Assembly: GCF_014805685.1 (NCBI RefSeq)
Contig: NC_060906.1
Location: 20,799,126 to 20,863,125 of the forward strand
From: Silurus meridionalis
Taxonomy: Eukaryota > Chordata > Actinopteri > Siluriformes > Siluridae
Direction: 5' to 3'
DNA: 64,000 nucleotides
Part shown: positions 12,968 to 24,973 of the stretch, piece by piece
Numbering within the stretch: position 1 is the first letter of the stretch
Layout: each line of letters opens with the position of its first letter
Program-made: the position numbers and the translations under genes
Notes under the pieces: generated by a model
Databases searched by the model: none
What the model was told of the DNA's origin: nothing
Seen by the model: only the letters and a program-made list of their open reading frames with translations

Positions 12968-13042
<75 letters not shown>
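12968..13042. repeat. (TA)n microsatellite
   Basis: About 75 bp of uninterrupted TA repeat between ordinary AT-rich sequence. Confidence 0.97.
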
Positions 13043-13046
<4 letters not shown>

Positions 13047-13524
13047 TTCTTGACATTTGTGCACCTGTAAATATGCTATCAGTGTTGTCTTATCAAGAAC
13101 AGCTGTCAACATCTGCCTGTGGCCTTCACATTCTGTTACTTAATCGCAGCTCTTCTTCCTGTTACTCGTTTTTTTTCTGAGAGTCAGACATGTGTAGAAA
13201 ATGTGTATGTGTATTTTGAATCGTTAGAGAAATAATGGATATCAGGAATACATTTTTATATTTATATATCTACAATAATATATTTCCAAAATAATATTCT
13301 ATTCTATATTCTATATTAATATATTGGTTATAAGGTTGAATGATGTGTCAATAAATGTATCTCTCTCCCTGCCTTGGAAAATCACTGTTGCAAATCTTGA
13401 ATTTGCATACAGAAATTTAATTGGCTCTTCCATTTTGTGACTCGATAATATTTTGGAAACATGCGGCTACTTTTGTTTATTTTTCCACGAGAGCCTTTTA
13501 GTGCAGTCAGCATTCCAATTCATG

Positions 13525-13792
13525 CCAAAAGTGTTCAATAGGGTTGAGGTCAGATCTCTATAGCAAGAGATCTTCCACTCCAAACCATGTAAACCACATC
13601 TTCATTGAGTTTGCTTAATGCACGGGGAAATGCTGGAACAGGTTTGAGTCTTTTAGCTTAAGTGAAAGGAAAATTTTAAGCTACTGCATCCAAAGACATC
13701 TTTTACAATTGTGTGCTTTCAACTTTGGGGGGAACAGTTTGGAGAAGAACCACAGATGGCTGGAAAAGTTGAGTATCCACCTTTTTTCTATA
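13525..13792 (-). mobile_element. Tc1-derived short interspersed repeat, partial
   Basis: Same family as 2042-2434. It starts at GTGTTCAATAGGGTTGAGG, contains ATCTTCCACTCCAAACCATG, GCTGGAACAGGTTTGAGTC and ACAATTGTGTGCTTTCAAC, and ends near the element's right terminus (GGCTGGAAAAGTTGAGTATC). The left half is absent. No coding capacity remains. Confidence 0.75.
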
Positions 13793-14214
13793 AAGATTAA
13801 ATGACACATTAAATAACACAATTTACAATAAAATACAATTCAAAGTATTTACTATTGCTAACCATTTAGTATCATTCAAAAGTGACCATTAGCATTAAAA
13901 CACCACAAGCAATCAATCTTTATATAGTAACTCAACCTCTTACCAATTAGCCATTGGATATTCTTTCCATCACTGGCACAAACCAAGACCTTAATTAATG
14001 TTCTTCATATTTATATACCAAAACATTAGTTAATATTCCAATATACCGACTAAAGCAATGCCAATAGCACAAATTGTTCTTCAACTAATTAAACACCACA
14101 TGAGTCATAAATGCAATACAGTAATTCTTGTTAATAGCATTCGTCTTCTTGCTAGTTCAAAGTGACGTCACAGCTAAACTTTACCATCCATCCATTCCCT
14201 GCAGTCCACCGGAT

Positions 14215-14345
14215 GGGACTATTTTTTTCCTGTGTCTCTTTGGCTGGACTTCAAGTTCATTAGAAAGCTCTTTTGTCTGGATGTTATATAATTCAGCATC
14301 CGTATATAATGCAAGGACATTTCTAGCACCTTCTGTTCTGCATGT
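14215..14345 (+). repeat. Local repeat unit, copy 1
   Basis: It shares TGGACTTCAAGTTCATTAGA, GCTCTTTTGTCTGGA and GTATATAATGCAAG with copy 2 at 16,236-16,338, 2 kb away, and part of it with copy 3 at 16,529-16,577. It belongs to no family I know and has no coding potential. The copies differ at scattered sites, so the duplication is not recent. Confidence 0.7.
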
Positions 14346-15758
14346 TTAATTCATTTAAAAAAAAAAGAAGAAGAAAAAAGTTCCTAACTGGTATAATTTT
14401 TTACAGGGAGGACAAAGCTGTTGCTAAGCTCAGGCTTTGATTAGTGCAGAAATGCATTAGCTCTCCTCCGGGCTCCTCAACATGCATGAGAGCAGCTCCG
14501 GGCTTCGTGGCTTTGTGCCGCTGTTTTGGCCGTTCACGAGAAAGCCAGCACTATGCAGTTTGTGGACTAAAGCTTCTGTGGAGCAGAGATAAAAGGGGAG
14601 GAAAAGCTCAGGGAGTGGAATAGGGAGCAAAAGACCCATAGTGTGCCCTCTCTGGTGAACCAGGGTGGCCTGTACTGGCACAGATAGTGTGTTCAGTGTG
14701 TCATGGAGACAAAGGAGCATTCATATGGACTTTACTCTGATCTCACAAAAGCACATGTGAACAATCTGTCCATTTCCACGTGAACATCTTCAAATGGCCC
14801 GTTACACGTTCAGGTAGCTGCGGCCATGTAATGCGAGCAGACCAGAGTTGACCACATTTGTCACTGCCTTGCTGTGGATTGTTTCTGTTTTACTCCATTA
14901 GCGTCTACATATAAGCAAGCCACTTAGGTACGTTCAGCTCCATTACAGCTGCGCAGTCTGGAAAAGTGATGCATTACTCAATGACGTCTACGACAAAATG
15001 CCGAGAAATCGGCGGATAATTGAGAGAAAATATTGAAAGAACCACATCTGTCAAAGTTCGGATGGAACCGAGGTTGCAAAAATACATGTACATAGCTTGA
15101 TTAAAGATATATTTCTTGCGTTATTGGTTTATAAGCATAATTTCAAAATACTCACCAAGGGCATAATACAGAACAATACAAGAGAAAGGCAACTTTTGAC
15201 AAGCAGCTTTCGTTGAATAAAATATTGCCCCTTTCCGAGACTAAAAGGTGCATCAACTCACAGTCAGCTCTGAATATTTGGCTTTACTTTATCTAAATGT
15301 ATTTACTTTCGTTTAATATGCCCATTTATATTCATGGTTCTTCTGCTTTCATTTAATTTGATAACTAGTTTGTTGATTTTGTCAAACAAGTACTACTTGG
15401 GAACCCTTTGAAGTGGTACATCTTCGGATGTCATATAAAGTTCACCAGCTGTTCAGACATCGAGCGGAAGTTTGTTCCTCTAGCTACCTGCCAGAACATA
15501 TAAGAGTCTTCCAGACAGTTTTCAGTCCATTTCTTGTCATTGCAGAAAGCAACAAGAAGTATGGGGTTAAAGTGGATGAGACAGAGGGAGTCAGTGAGGT
15601 AAACATGACTGAGAACAGACACATTCATGATCACCTGATCATCATCATCTTTTCTCTGCTTGTGTTCTATATGGTGGTTGTTCAGCCTGGACACATTAAT
15701 TTAATAACAAAACTTGAAATTCTTTTGTATTAATATATTTATATGACGCAAGGTCTGG
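14346..15758. other. Low-copy stretch, moderately GC-rich in part
   Basis: The block at 14,440-15,010 is richer in GC and CpG than its surroundings. It holds short overlapping frames on both strands (for example 14,457-14,720 minus and 15,413-15,733 plus) without recognisable domains. The plus frame at 15,413 ends in a hydrophobic segment (IIIIFSLLVFYMVVV), but no exon signals support it. Confidence 0.4.
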
Positions 15759-15964
15759 TTACCAGCGTGACACTAAAACAAGAAGTAGTAAAAAACACTT
15801 TTTGCTTAAGTACATATAGAAGTACCCAAACTTCTTTACTTTAACTTCTTTTACTTTTACTTATGTGAAAAAGTGTAGTCAGTACTTTAACTTTTGAGTT
15901 TTTTAAAACATGAGTATCTGTACTTCTACTTGAGTGGTGTGTACTTTTGCCATCTCTGAGAGAT
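15759..15964. mobile_element. Terminal part of a hAT-like element
   Basis: It has repeated ACTT/AAGT-rich subterminal sequence (TTTTTGCTTAAGTACATA, ACTTCTACTTGAGTG) and ends GTACTTTTGCCATCTCTG, an inverted-end style like that of the complete hAT element at 21,248-21,981. The opposite end was not found, so this is a one-ended relic. Confidence 0.6.
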
Positions 15965-16235
15965 AATGCAAGAAATTGAGCAGTGGTTTAGAATCAGACA
16001 GAGGATGGCGCAATGCGAGGTGTGATAACTTTTCAGTGTTCCATGTTGAAGGTGAAAAAATATCATCTTGGTTAATTTTTTTTCATTTCTATACCTAGAT
16101 GGTGCATGTAAATCTAGAGAGCCTAGTAGAGGCTAAATAAATAAGCCAAAATTGATTTCTTGATGCAGCTAAAGATAACAAGCTAATTAATGCAAAGTAA
16201 GTGATGGAAACCTTCAATTGTGGTTGATACAGAGC

Positions 16236-16338
16236 TTTCCTGTGTCTGCCTAGCTGGACTTCAAGTTCATTAGAGAGCTCTTTTGTCTGGACGTTATATA
16301 AGACAGCATCAGTATATAATGCAAGAATATTTCTAGCA
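16236..16338 (+). repeat. Local repeat unit, copy 2
   Basis: It matches copy 1 at 14,215-14,345 over about 100 bp, including the TGGACTTCAAGTTCATTAGA core and TATATAATGCAAGAATATTT. Both copies are followed by an A-rich AAGAAAAAA tract, suggesting the repeated unit extends to about 16,375. Confidence 0.7.
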
Positions 16339-16528
16339 AAAAGAAAAAACTAACTCTAAATGGTGTAAAATCTTAAATGAATTCAGCTGTATCCTGTAGC
16401 TACCGAAATAATTAAGGTAAGGCTGATTTGCGATGCAGCAAAACTAAGAACGCTAAGTCATGCTAATTAAAGTACATGATATTTTTTTTTAATATTGAGG
16501 TTAATATAATGCATTCCTGTACATTCTG

Positions 16529-16577
16529 TAATTCAAGTTCATTAGAAAGCTCTTTTAACTCGACGTTACATAATTGT
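16529..16577 (+). repeat. Local repeat unit, copy 3 (short)
   Basis: TTCAAGTTCATTAGAAAGCT and CTCTTTTAACTCGACGTTA match the central part of copies 1 and 2. Only about 50 bp are recognisable. Confidence 0.6.
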
Positions 16578-17257
16578 GGTTATGATGCTGTATATTTTGA
16601 CAGGTGGATAAAAAACAATTCCTGAGAATATAATCAATGCACAGTGGTTTAATTAGAGACTTAGAGAACATATCTAATGTTTAGGATGAGTAAAATCTTT
16701 AATGTTGAGCTATATTGTAACAGGTTCGTATATTGCTAAATTATTCAGATTCATTTTTACAGGCTAGCCTGTTGAGCTAATTATCCAGATAGCTAAGATT
16801 CCTGCTGATATGAGCTTATTTGCAATGACGAGAATGTTCCTAAATTTGGTATACATGTATAATTGTATGGGTTGTGAAATGAAATGAAACCACTTCTTTC
16901 AGTTTCCTACAGAAAAAAATAGCTTTTAAACTAATCTTAATATGAACTTGTGGTGCATGTAGTGTGGACTCTCAGGAGATATAAGAAGACATAATCCCCC
17001 ATCACCACCACCACCACCACCCCCAAACACCATATGGATGCCCTTTATACTGTACAGTGGAGAAAATGGATTTTAAATGAGCCACTTTTTGTAATACAAT
17101 GGTAGCATTTAAATGAGAGCATTAGATTATTTGATTTTTTAATTATTTGTAAGATAAGATATACCTTTATTCGTTCCAACAATAAAACAATAACAATAAA
17201 AGTGCAGGCTGTGTTTTCTATTTGTTTCACTGGTAGATAAGGTTGGTCAGGTCAGGT

Positions 17258-17470
17258 CAAGTTAAGTTTATTTCTATAGCGCTTTTCACAACAGACATTG
17301 TCTCAAAGCAGCTTTACAGAAATCAACAGTCAAGGTGAATGGTGTACATTTATCCCTGATGAGCAGCCATGGTGACTGTGGCAAGGAAAAACTCCCTTAG
17401 ATGTCATGAGGAAGAAACCTTGAGAGGGACCAGACTTACCCACTCTCCCAGGTTGTTGAGGTATTTTTTT
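17258..17470 (+). repeat. Interspersed repeat (TTTATTTCTATAGCGCTTTT family)
   Basis: It starts with AAGTTTATTTCTATAGCGCT and CAAAGCAGCTTTACAGAAAT, continues CCCTGATGAGCAGCCATGG and GGCAAGGAAAAACTCCCTTA, and ends with GAAGAAACCTTGAGAGG. The family recurs at 22.65, 25.4, 35.0, 37.2/37.6, 40.3 and 47.6 kb. I recall it as a common teleost repeat. I see no tRNA boxes or TIRs and cannot assign its class. It is non-coding. Confidence 0.8.
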
Positions 17471-18049
17471 GCTGAAACAAGTAGAAAAGGAAGATTAGTG
17501 TAGAGTAATGTTGAACCAAGAATACATCGACTTCTATTGTTTCCCGAGACAGCATCATATAAAATGAAACGGCAATACAATTCTATTTTGATTATTCCTA
17601 AAAAAATTAGAATTTATATCTATGCATGATTGTATGTGGCTGTGACTGTGACCACAGTGATTTCAAGTGACACTGTGGGACTTGATCTAAAGCTGAGATC
17701 AATAAACCAGATAATTTAAGATGTCAGTTGTCACATATTTCCAAAAGATCTTAGACCCAATACTCAAAGCAGTCTGGCAACATGAGTTTTTTTTGCCAGA
17801 GAAATGAAAGTCATTAAAAACAGAATAGATGTATGTATGGAGTTTACTCAGATTTGAAATTGGATTAAGAATTCATATTGCAGCCTGATTTAACGCTTTT
17901 AGTACTCTGAGAACAGAGGGTTTTGTTTTTATGTTTTGGAAGCCTGTCATCAGGATTCATCATATTATCTGTGGTTCACTGCTTAAACACAGACACAGCG
18001 GAGACCTCAGGGTCCAGCATGGAGCACTAACATGCAACATCACACAGTA

Positions 18050-18495
18050 TGAGGTGATATAAAAAATTTCAAGACTAGCTCTGTTTACAAGAGAGTATTT
18101 TATTTATCTATGTTAACACACAATCACCTTCAAAATAGTCCCCTCACACAGCAGTACAGCGCTCCCTGTGTTTCTGCCACTTCTGGAATATGTCCTGGAA
18201 CAGAGATCTTTGAGCTGGATCTTTATCTTCTAGATGCAGGTGAAGTCTGGAGGAAATCTGGCGAGTAGGGTGGGCGTGGAAATGAGGTCATGCGTGCCAC
18301 TCAAAACACCTCGGACGACTCGTTGCAGCATCGCTGTATGTTACATTTACAGTATGTCATGTCAAACCTCTCTGTGGCAGATTTGCCCAGTTTCATGCAG
18401 AATTTCTTATTTGCGCTTTGTTCCCTTTGTTTGATGAAAGATCAGAATAGCACCAGTTAGCATCATTCGTCTTGAAACTTTTTGATACCACCTTG
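18050..18495 (-). mobile_element. Mariner-like MITE with TIRs
   Basis: The 446-bp element starts TGAGGTGATATAAAAAATTT and ends with the inverted counterpart (minus strand CAAGGTGGTATCAAAAAGTT), about 26 bp of TIR, each bordered by TA (18,048-18,049 and 18,496-18,497). Read on the minus strand, the left inner part resembles the C-terminal end of a mariner transposase (a QKWQKHRERC-like stretch followed by GDYFEGD). The rest of the gene is missing. It is a non-autonomous derivative. Confidence 0.8.
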
Positions 18496-18603
18496 TATGT
18501 TGACTCAGTTAAATTACTTCACCAGTGAGTATTGAAGGACACTAGTATGTCATGTTGATAAAATAATAGATTTTTTGGAAACTGATGGTGTACTAGTGCT
18601 GAG

Positions 18604-18790
18604 AGTGGTAGCTTAGTGGTTAAGGCTCTGGGTTACTGAACTGGTGGTTGAGAGTTCAAGGCCTAGTATCATTAAGCTGCACATCTTGGTGCCTTGAAGA
18701 AGGCCCTTAACCCTGTATTCTCCAGGTGCTCTGTATCATTTCTGACCCCAGCTTCCTAACTTCTCTGGAATATGGAAAAAAATAATTTCT
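18604..18790 (+). repeat. tRNA-derived SINE
   Basis: The head GTGGTAGCTTAGTGGTTAAG (A-box-like) is followed by GGGTTACTGAACTGG and GAGAGTTCAAGGCC (degenerate B-box). Then come AGAAGGCCCTTAACCCTG, CTGTATCATTTCTGACCCC and a decayed tail. It is the same family as 36,584-36,815. Confidence 0.85.
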
Positions 18791-18887
18791 CTTATTGACC
18801 CTTGTGATCGCTTTGATGACTACTTAAGTTGGCTTCTTTCAGTATCTGAAAAAGACTTGTGCCAAAAAAGACATGAGTGTAACATAC

Positions 18888-19232
18888 ACTATATGAACAA
18901 GAGTTTGTGGACACCTAACCATACAATTTGTATGTGATCTTTAAAACACCCTATTCTACATTTAGTCCCCATTTATTGGTATCATTCCCTCCACTCTTCT
19001 GGGACGATGTTTCACTAGATTTTGGTTTGCTTGTGGAAATTTGTGATCATTCAGCTCAATCAGGATGCTAGAAAGGTCTGGTACTGATGTAGGTGAGGAG
19101 GCCTGTGTTTTTTACATTATTACAGCATTTACATTCATCCCAAAGATTTTCAGTAGGGTTGAGGTCGGTGCTCTATAGTAGGCCATTCAAGATCTTCTAC
19201 TCCAGCCCATGTAAAGCATGCATTCATGGCTG
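18888..19232 (-). mobile_element. Tc1-derived short interspersed repeat, left half
   Basis: It begins at the element terminus CACTATATGAACAAGAGTTT and continues through CCACTCTTCTGGGACGATGT and GATCTTCTACTCCAGCCCAT. It stops before the right half, near a TA microsatellite. The minus strand contains transposase remnants as in the sister copies. Confidence 0.78.
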
Positions 19233-19261
19233 GACAAGTCTCAAGACTTCTGTATATACTG

Positions 19262-19272
19262 TATATACTATA

Positions 19273-19357
<85 letters not shown>
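19262..19357. repeat. (TA)n microsatellite
   Basis: About 80 bp of pure TA preceded by TATAC variants. It separates two Tc1-type repeat ends and provides abundant TA target sites. It is the source of IY-repeat frames. Confidence 0.97.
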
Positions 19358-19360
<3 letters not shown>

Positions 19361-19571
19361 TACAGACCAAAAGTTTGGACACACCTTCTCATTCAAAGTG
19401 TTTTCTTTATTTTCATGACTATGAAAATTGTAGATTCACACTGAGGGCATCAAAACTATGAATTAACACATGTGGAATTATATATGGAATTATATACATA
19501 ACAAAAAAGTGTGAAACAACTGAAAAATGTCATATTCTAGGTTCTTCAAAGTAGCCACCTTTTGCTTTGAT
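19358..19571. mobile_element. Tc1-like transposon, single terminal region
   Basis: It starts CAGTACAGACCAAAAGTTTG directly after TA and continues GACTATGAAAATTGTAGATT and ATATATGGAATTATATAC to CCACCTTTTGCTTTGATG. The same terminus occurs at both ends of the element at 56,155-56,705. Here only one end is left. The break at about 19,571 is followed by a short palindrome (ATATACTATATACCATATAG). Confidence 0.85.
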
Positions 19572-21239
19572 GAAATATACTATATACCATATAGTATATT
19601 TCATTTACAATCCCCAACCATTGATCTCTCGTTTATCACAGTTATTTCTATGTGACTTTTATTCCTTTCTAGACATGTGAAGCCACCAGTTGCATCTGCT
19701 ATCTACCCTTTTTTGCAAACATAAGCTCACAGATGCTCATAATTGGCTAATGTTGCTGTGATTGACAGGAAAGAGAGAGTCCTTTGTACAAAACAGAGAG
19801 CACAGCTATTGTACTGTTAAATGGTCCAAAACGTTTGGAAATATTTTCATCTATAAAAAACAACCACAACAGTAACTGCATTTGACCAGAAAAGCTAAAT
19901 GGAATAAAAGAGCTTGCTCATATCAGAGTCACAGAGCATCAGTTCAGACCCTTTTTTCCCTTTTTTCTAGTCTAAAAGGTTTTTTCATGAGCAAAAGAAA
20001 TGTGTCGTAAAAGCAATGACCCTTTTTACTTTTGCTGCCTTGTTCATTTGGCAACAGTAAAATGTCCATGAATGCTTAAAAACGCAATAATCAAAATGCA
20101 ACCCCACTATTAATGTAACATTTCTGGTGTTCTAAAGCAAACACAGTTCATAGCAAAGCTACAAACCATTGATACTGAATCAAAAAAAGTGATCTGGAAT
20201 CTATTAGCAATAGTGTTAGCTTGTGTACAATTAAAACAAATTGCTTCCAGAGATTTTCACATCCAATGCCAATATTAGTCATTCACAGATTCGGGTTTGT
20301 CCTGAAGCCTCAAGAGCAACTGATGGATGTAGATGTGACACAGTGGTCTTCCAGACACTCCGGTGTTTTCCATTGGTCGGACTGTCGTCTGTTAAAGTCC
20401 ACTTGGGTTATGACGATCAGCAGTTTAATAATGTGAAAAAACGCAGACAAGTGTCTTCTGCAAAATGATGCCTACGCAGTGTCTGATTGGGAATATCACT
20501 GAGATGTTCTTGGGCCACAAACGCAGTGAACTCCATGCCCTGCATAAAAGGCAGTGGAAAACATAAGGTATTTATTAGTATGGATTCCAGATGATTAGCA
20601 GGCACAGTGCTACAGAGGAAGGCTTAGCAGAAGGAGAAAAGGACGGGCATCAATTTGCACTCGTTTTGAGACCTGCTTTCTCTTTTTCCCCAAGGGCTTC
20701 TGCGGCAGGTGGTTCGCATTTTCGTACAATCGAATAATAACGCTAGCGCAAATTTCGGTAGGAAATGGAAAAGAAAAAAAAAATTAATTGCGGCAAGTCA
20801 CTTGGTCAATGTTGCCAAAGCAACCAAAGCAAGCAGCCATGCCTGAACTCCGTAGCAGTCAAGCGAGGTTCGGTATGAAAGGGCTTGTAAGTAATAAATC
20901 CTAAAGCTCTATCTCAGCAGTGCTGCCCTGGAATGTGGGTCTGTTTGAAGAGAACGGCGTCTACCCGATGAAGGTGCACCACGGATCTCTCTCGAGACCC
21001 TGAGCACAGAATACATTGCTCACGCAGATGTCAAAATTGTACACATCTGTATTCAGACCTCAGGCGTATTCCTGAGCACATTTTGAAAATTACGCACGTG
21101 GGGGCGGAGATTGTTTTTCTGTGAATTTTTTCGCGCACCTTGGAGCCATGTTAAATTCCACTGTCTGTTCGAACCACAATGTGTCATGATGAAAATCTTG
21201 TTTTGGCCTGAAAAAGCAGTAAAAAAATGCACATTTGAA
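19572..21239. other. Low-copy stretch
   Basis: No gene is recognised. At 20,640-21,060 the base composition is more even, with several CpGs and no interspersed repeat. That could mark conserved non-coding sequence, but I have no alignment to show it. Short frames around 20,221-20,605 occur on both strands and look unconstrained. Confidence 0.45.
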
Positions 21240-21247
21240 GCCAATAT

Positions 21248-21981
21248 CAGAGGTGGAAAGGAACAAATTACATTTAATCACTTTACTGTAATTGAGTAGT
21301 TTTGTGCACTTCGACTTTTCAGAAATGTAACTTTTACTTGAGTATGTTTTGTTTGAGGTTCTGTAGTCAGTTATGTTTTAAATAATATCCATTACTTGGT
21401 AAAAAAAAGAAAAGAAAAGAATAACGCAAGTGGAAAGAAATCGCGCCCTGGAAACTACTGCACTGATTGATTGATGGGCGGAGATTTAATGTGTTAAACT
21501 CACAAGTAAAAAAAAATGGAGACGGACGAACAGACGCCACTGATGCAGACCCGGCTCTAAGCAAAATGTCATCGAATCAAAGTTTCAATGTGTGCATCGC
21601 TGAATTCTGAATCTGCATTTGTGATTTCTCTCATTATAATAAATCACAGGAGATCGATTTATTGTTTTTGCTGCGAAAATGCATAACTCACATTAGACTG
21701 TATTGTTTTTTATATTTTATTGTTATTGCACTTGAATTTGTAAAGGTGTTCCTTAAAATAAAAAACAACTAGTTTGAGATTAATATCCCCTTTTTTAACT
21801 ACACTAGAATCCCACACACCACCCCCCTGCTGGTAATAGAAGTCAATTTTAAATGAGCTACTTGATACTTTTACTTGAGCAGGTTTTTAGACCGGTAACT
21901 TTACTTGTACTTAAGTACAATTTAATTAAAGTAACACTACTTTTACTTGAGTAGAATATTTTAGTATTTTTTCCACCTCTG
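21248..21981. mobile_element. Complete non-autonomous hAT element
   Basis: The 734-bp element starts CAGAGGTGGAAAGGAACAAA and ends TTTTTTCCACCTCTG, inverted ends of the hAT style. Both sides carry the identical 8-bp target duplication GCCAATAT (21,240-21,247 and 21,982-21,989). Subterminal regions are rich in ACTTGAGTA/TACTTAAGT motifs, the usual binding-site-like repeats of hAT ends. No transposase is encoded, so it must have been moved in trans. Confidence 0.9.
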
Positions 21982-22102
21982 GCCAATATTATATAGTGAT
22001 ATGTTTAATAAATTAATTGTATCATTATGCAAATTTTAATAGCAAGAGTAGTAGATAAGAACTCATTTCCATAAAAGTTTACTTTCTTTTATGATCCAAC
22101 AT

Positions 22103-22436
22103 CAGTGCAACCTCAATACTCACGGGGGTTATGTTCTTAGACCCCTCGCTACTCTCTCCTTTTGATGGTTCCTTTTTCAAAGGGCAATTGTACATGTACT
22201 GTACTGTAAAATCAACAAAAATTGTGAATTACTTGTGTTTTATTTACTACTTTAAATGAATAATACAATAATAAAATTGTTTTTCAAACATTTTTATGTA
22301 ATTTATTAGTACAAACTCTGTTCTGAAATGTTACTCCGAACTTTCGAGAGACTCGCGGATTTTTCCGGTTCCAAATAAAAAGTCGCCAACTATCGAGGTC
22401 GCGAGTGTCAAGGTCACGAGTATCAACATTCCACTG
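22103..22436. mobile_element. Tigger/pogo-like MITE
   Basis: The left end CAGTGCAACCTCAATACTCA and the right end (minus strand CAGTGGAATGTTGATACTCG) are imperfect inverted repeats. Internal CTATCGAGGTCGCGAGTG and CGAGTATCAACATT recall teleost Tigger-like elements with cagtGgAAccTc ends. TA follows the right end. The left flank lacks a clean TA, so the target duplication is eroded. Confidence 0.65.
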
Positions 22437-22649
22437 TACTTTCTAGATCAGTAAAACCTGAGATTATTATTAATATTAAGAGTCTAAAATGGCCTTGATT
22501 GTCGGACATTACATATTGTCACATTATGTTTTAATGAAGGAACCAGAGAATGTGTAAATTTTTCCCCATTGTTTCTTTTTTGACCTATTGACTATTGAAT
22601 CTCTAAGAAGGTACAGGTAATGAAGTGATCCCATGATATAGTATATAAT

Positions 22650-23062
22650 TCAACTCAGTTATTTGTTAAGTGCTTTTAACAATGGAGATTTACAGAATGC
22701 AAGGCAGCTTTATGGGAAAAATAGATAACGAATCTAAATCTTAATTTCATAACTGAAAGCACCCTATAATTCCTCCTAACAGAGTTTGAGGCTGAACCTG
22801 TGTTGATTTATTCATTGATATAGACTTTTGTACGTCGCTTTGAATAGGAGCGCCTGCTAAATGCTAAACGTAAATAACAGCGTTAAGGTAAAAGTCCCTG
22901 AGATGGTTTAAGGAAAAACTTTGCGGAAAAACCAGACTCAAAAAGAACCAAACTCTCATCTGGGTGACACACAAACATCCCTTTATTACAGTTGCAGTAT
23001 TTTCAAGGTTATCAACTGTTCACTGATGGAGACTCGAGTGTAAATCTGTTAATGAGATTCAA
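22650..23062 (+). repeat. Interspersed repeat (17,258 family) interrupted by a SINE tail
   Basis: The left part (ATTCAACTCAGTTATTTG, TTTACAGAATGCAAGGCAGC) and right part (CCTGAGATGGTTTAAGGAA, CAACTGTTCACTGATGGAGA) match the repeat family at 17.3 and 35.0 kb. Between them, at about 22,827-22,875, lies a SINE-tail-like piece (GTCGCTTTGAATAGGAGCGC, CTGCTAAATGCTAAACGTAA), apparently nested. Confidence 0.6.
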
Positions 23063-23663
23063 TGGAAAATATGGAAAGTATTAATATTTTAGGATTGAGT
23101 CACCATCCCAAACATTTAGACACATTCTAAATATCCAAATGTTTTTTCCTCATAGGAGCCAAAAGCTACTAGTTTTGATTAAACTCAACACTAGTATTTA
23201 TTAGTAATAAGCTCCCCTATAATCACGGTGATAATTTGTATTAAAAACTAAGAATAACCTAGATTTGTTTTTCAGCCCAATGCAAAAAGTGTTTGTTTAG
23301 TTTTTTTTATTTTATGCCATTAAAATATAAACTGTTCACTTTCCAAATGTGGTATTTTTGGCCTAAAATAAAACAGGTAAGGCTCCCATAAAAGTACCCA
23401 ATGTTCTCTTGTAAAATTGCAAATAGCTCAGTAATTAATCAATTTTATTACATTAAGTGCATTTTATAGCTCAGAGTTGTCCTGTATTTGCAGATACTGA
23501 AACGTCTGTGACTGAGCCAGAATGCCCTACCGGTTCCTTCAAAGCAAAGCCTCGGTACAGAGCTGCAAATGTTCAACAAGAGATTAACATTGTTAATAAG
23601 GCTATTAAAGCTGCATGCATCCTGGGAATGAAAACAGTGAAATGGCACTGGGGGGTAGTAGTG

Positions 23664-23665
<2 letters not shown>

Positions 23666-23711
<46 letters not shown>
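23666..23711. repeat. (TG)n microsatellite
   Basis: About 22 TG dinucleotides in a row. It gives rise to the threonine/histidine repeat frame on the minus strand, which is not a gene. Confidence 0.97.
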
Positions 23712-23712
<1 letters not shown>

Positions 23713-23946
23713 GTATCAATCCATGTTGAAATAAAAACCTTCTGGATGGTTGAAACAAAATGGTCTAATTCATGAACCACATGCATGATTTAACTGGATA
23801 ATTTTACCATATTTTTATAGTGCACCAAGAGCGCTATGGTGATTATGTTGGCTTCTTTCTTAGGTTGAAAATTTTTATTCTTCTTCTATAAATAACAACA
23901 GGTTCGACACTAATTCAATTGACACCACTGTTTGTTTTTCCACTAT

Positions 23947-24060
<114 letters not shown>

Positions 24061-24965
24061 TCTATTTATTTTACATTGAGGTAACATTCATTAATTTATC
24101 CTGTATAAACAGACATCTACAGCGCAGTAAAAAATAGACCTACAATTCTATTATAAGATTCTTTTCCAGGTGAATAAATCAACTTTTCAATCAAAAAGAT
24201 GGTATATTTTTGCAAAATAAAAATTCTCGCCAAATTTCGACCAAAATGCCTCACAAAAAAAGGTATTTACAGTAGCAATGTATTCTCATAGTGTTATGTT
24301 TTCCTTTTATGCTAAGTGACCTTGTGAAACTTCCTCTGGATTTTCCGGTTTCCATCCATGGCATTTGATGTATTGGTTGATTTCAACTACCTGTAGGTGT
24401 GAATGAACATGGAATGCTGTTCCAGGAAAAAGGAGAAGGTTTGGATCCGCCACCACCAAGAGTCTTATGGCAGTTATGGCACCTGCCATTTAATGTGAAT
24501 AGTAGTGGTTAGTGCTTGGCTTGGCAATGGCGGATTTAAAAACTGTGCCACGGCACATGGAGAACATGTCAAACTGAGATGTTTACCAGCCAGCTCATGT
24601 TTGTTCCTCTTTTCCAGGCTAATAAATACTTTTGGCTGTATATTTCACCTCATAAGGCTGCTTTCACACTTACTGGGGATTTTTTTGTGTCTCAACCGCC
24701 AATGTGCATTTTACATGCGATTCTATGCAAAGTGGCTGCAAGGCGGTGGAAAGGCGGATCGTTTTTATTTCGAGACTGCGGCCAGTGGTTTTTTTTCGGG
24801 GTTGAAACGCTTCCGATTTCTATAAAACGATACATGACGCATTTAATGACTTTCTACCAAATCGGGTTGCAAGTGGGGAAGGCAAACAAGAAAAACAAAC
24901 ATGAAGGACAAAATAGAGATGAAAATGAGGCTTAGAGAGTAAAAATGGGAAAACCTATAACATAT
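24061..24965. other. Low-copy stretch
   Basis: Nothing recognisable. Overlapping short frames at 24,505-24,935 are cysteine/phenylalanine-rich without domain signatures and are probably chance. Confidence 0.45.
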
Positions 24966-24973
24966 ATCTAATG

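Noticed and set aside
23448..23786. Minus-strand 112-codon frame with threonine/histidine repeats
   Set aside because: It spans a (TG)n microsatellite, and the flanking residues show no domain.
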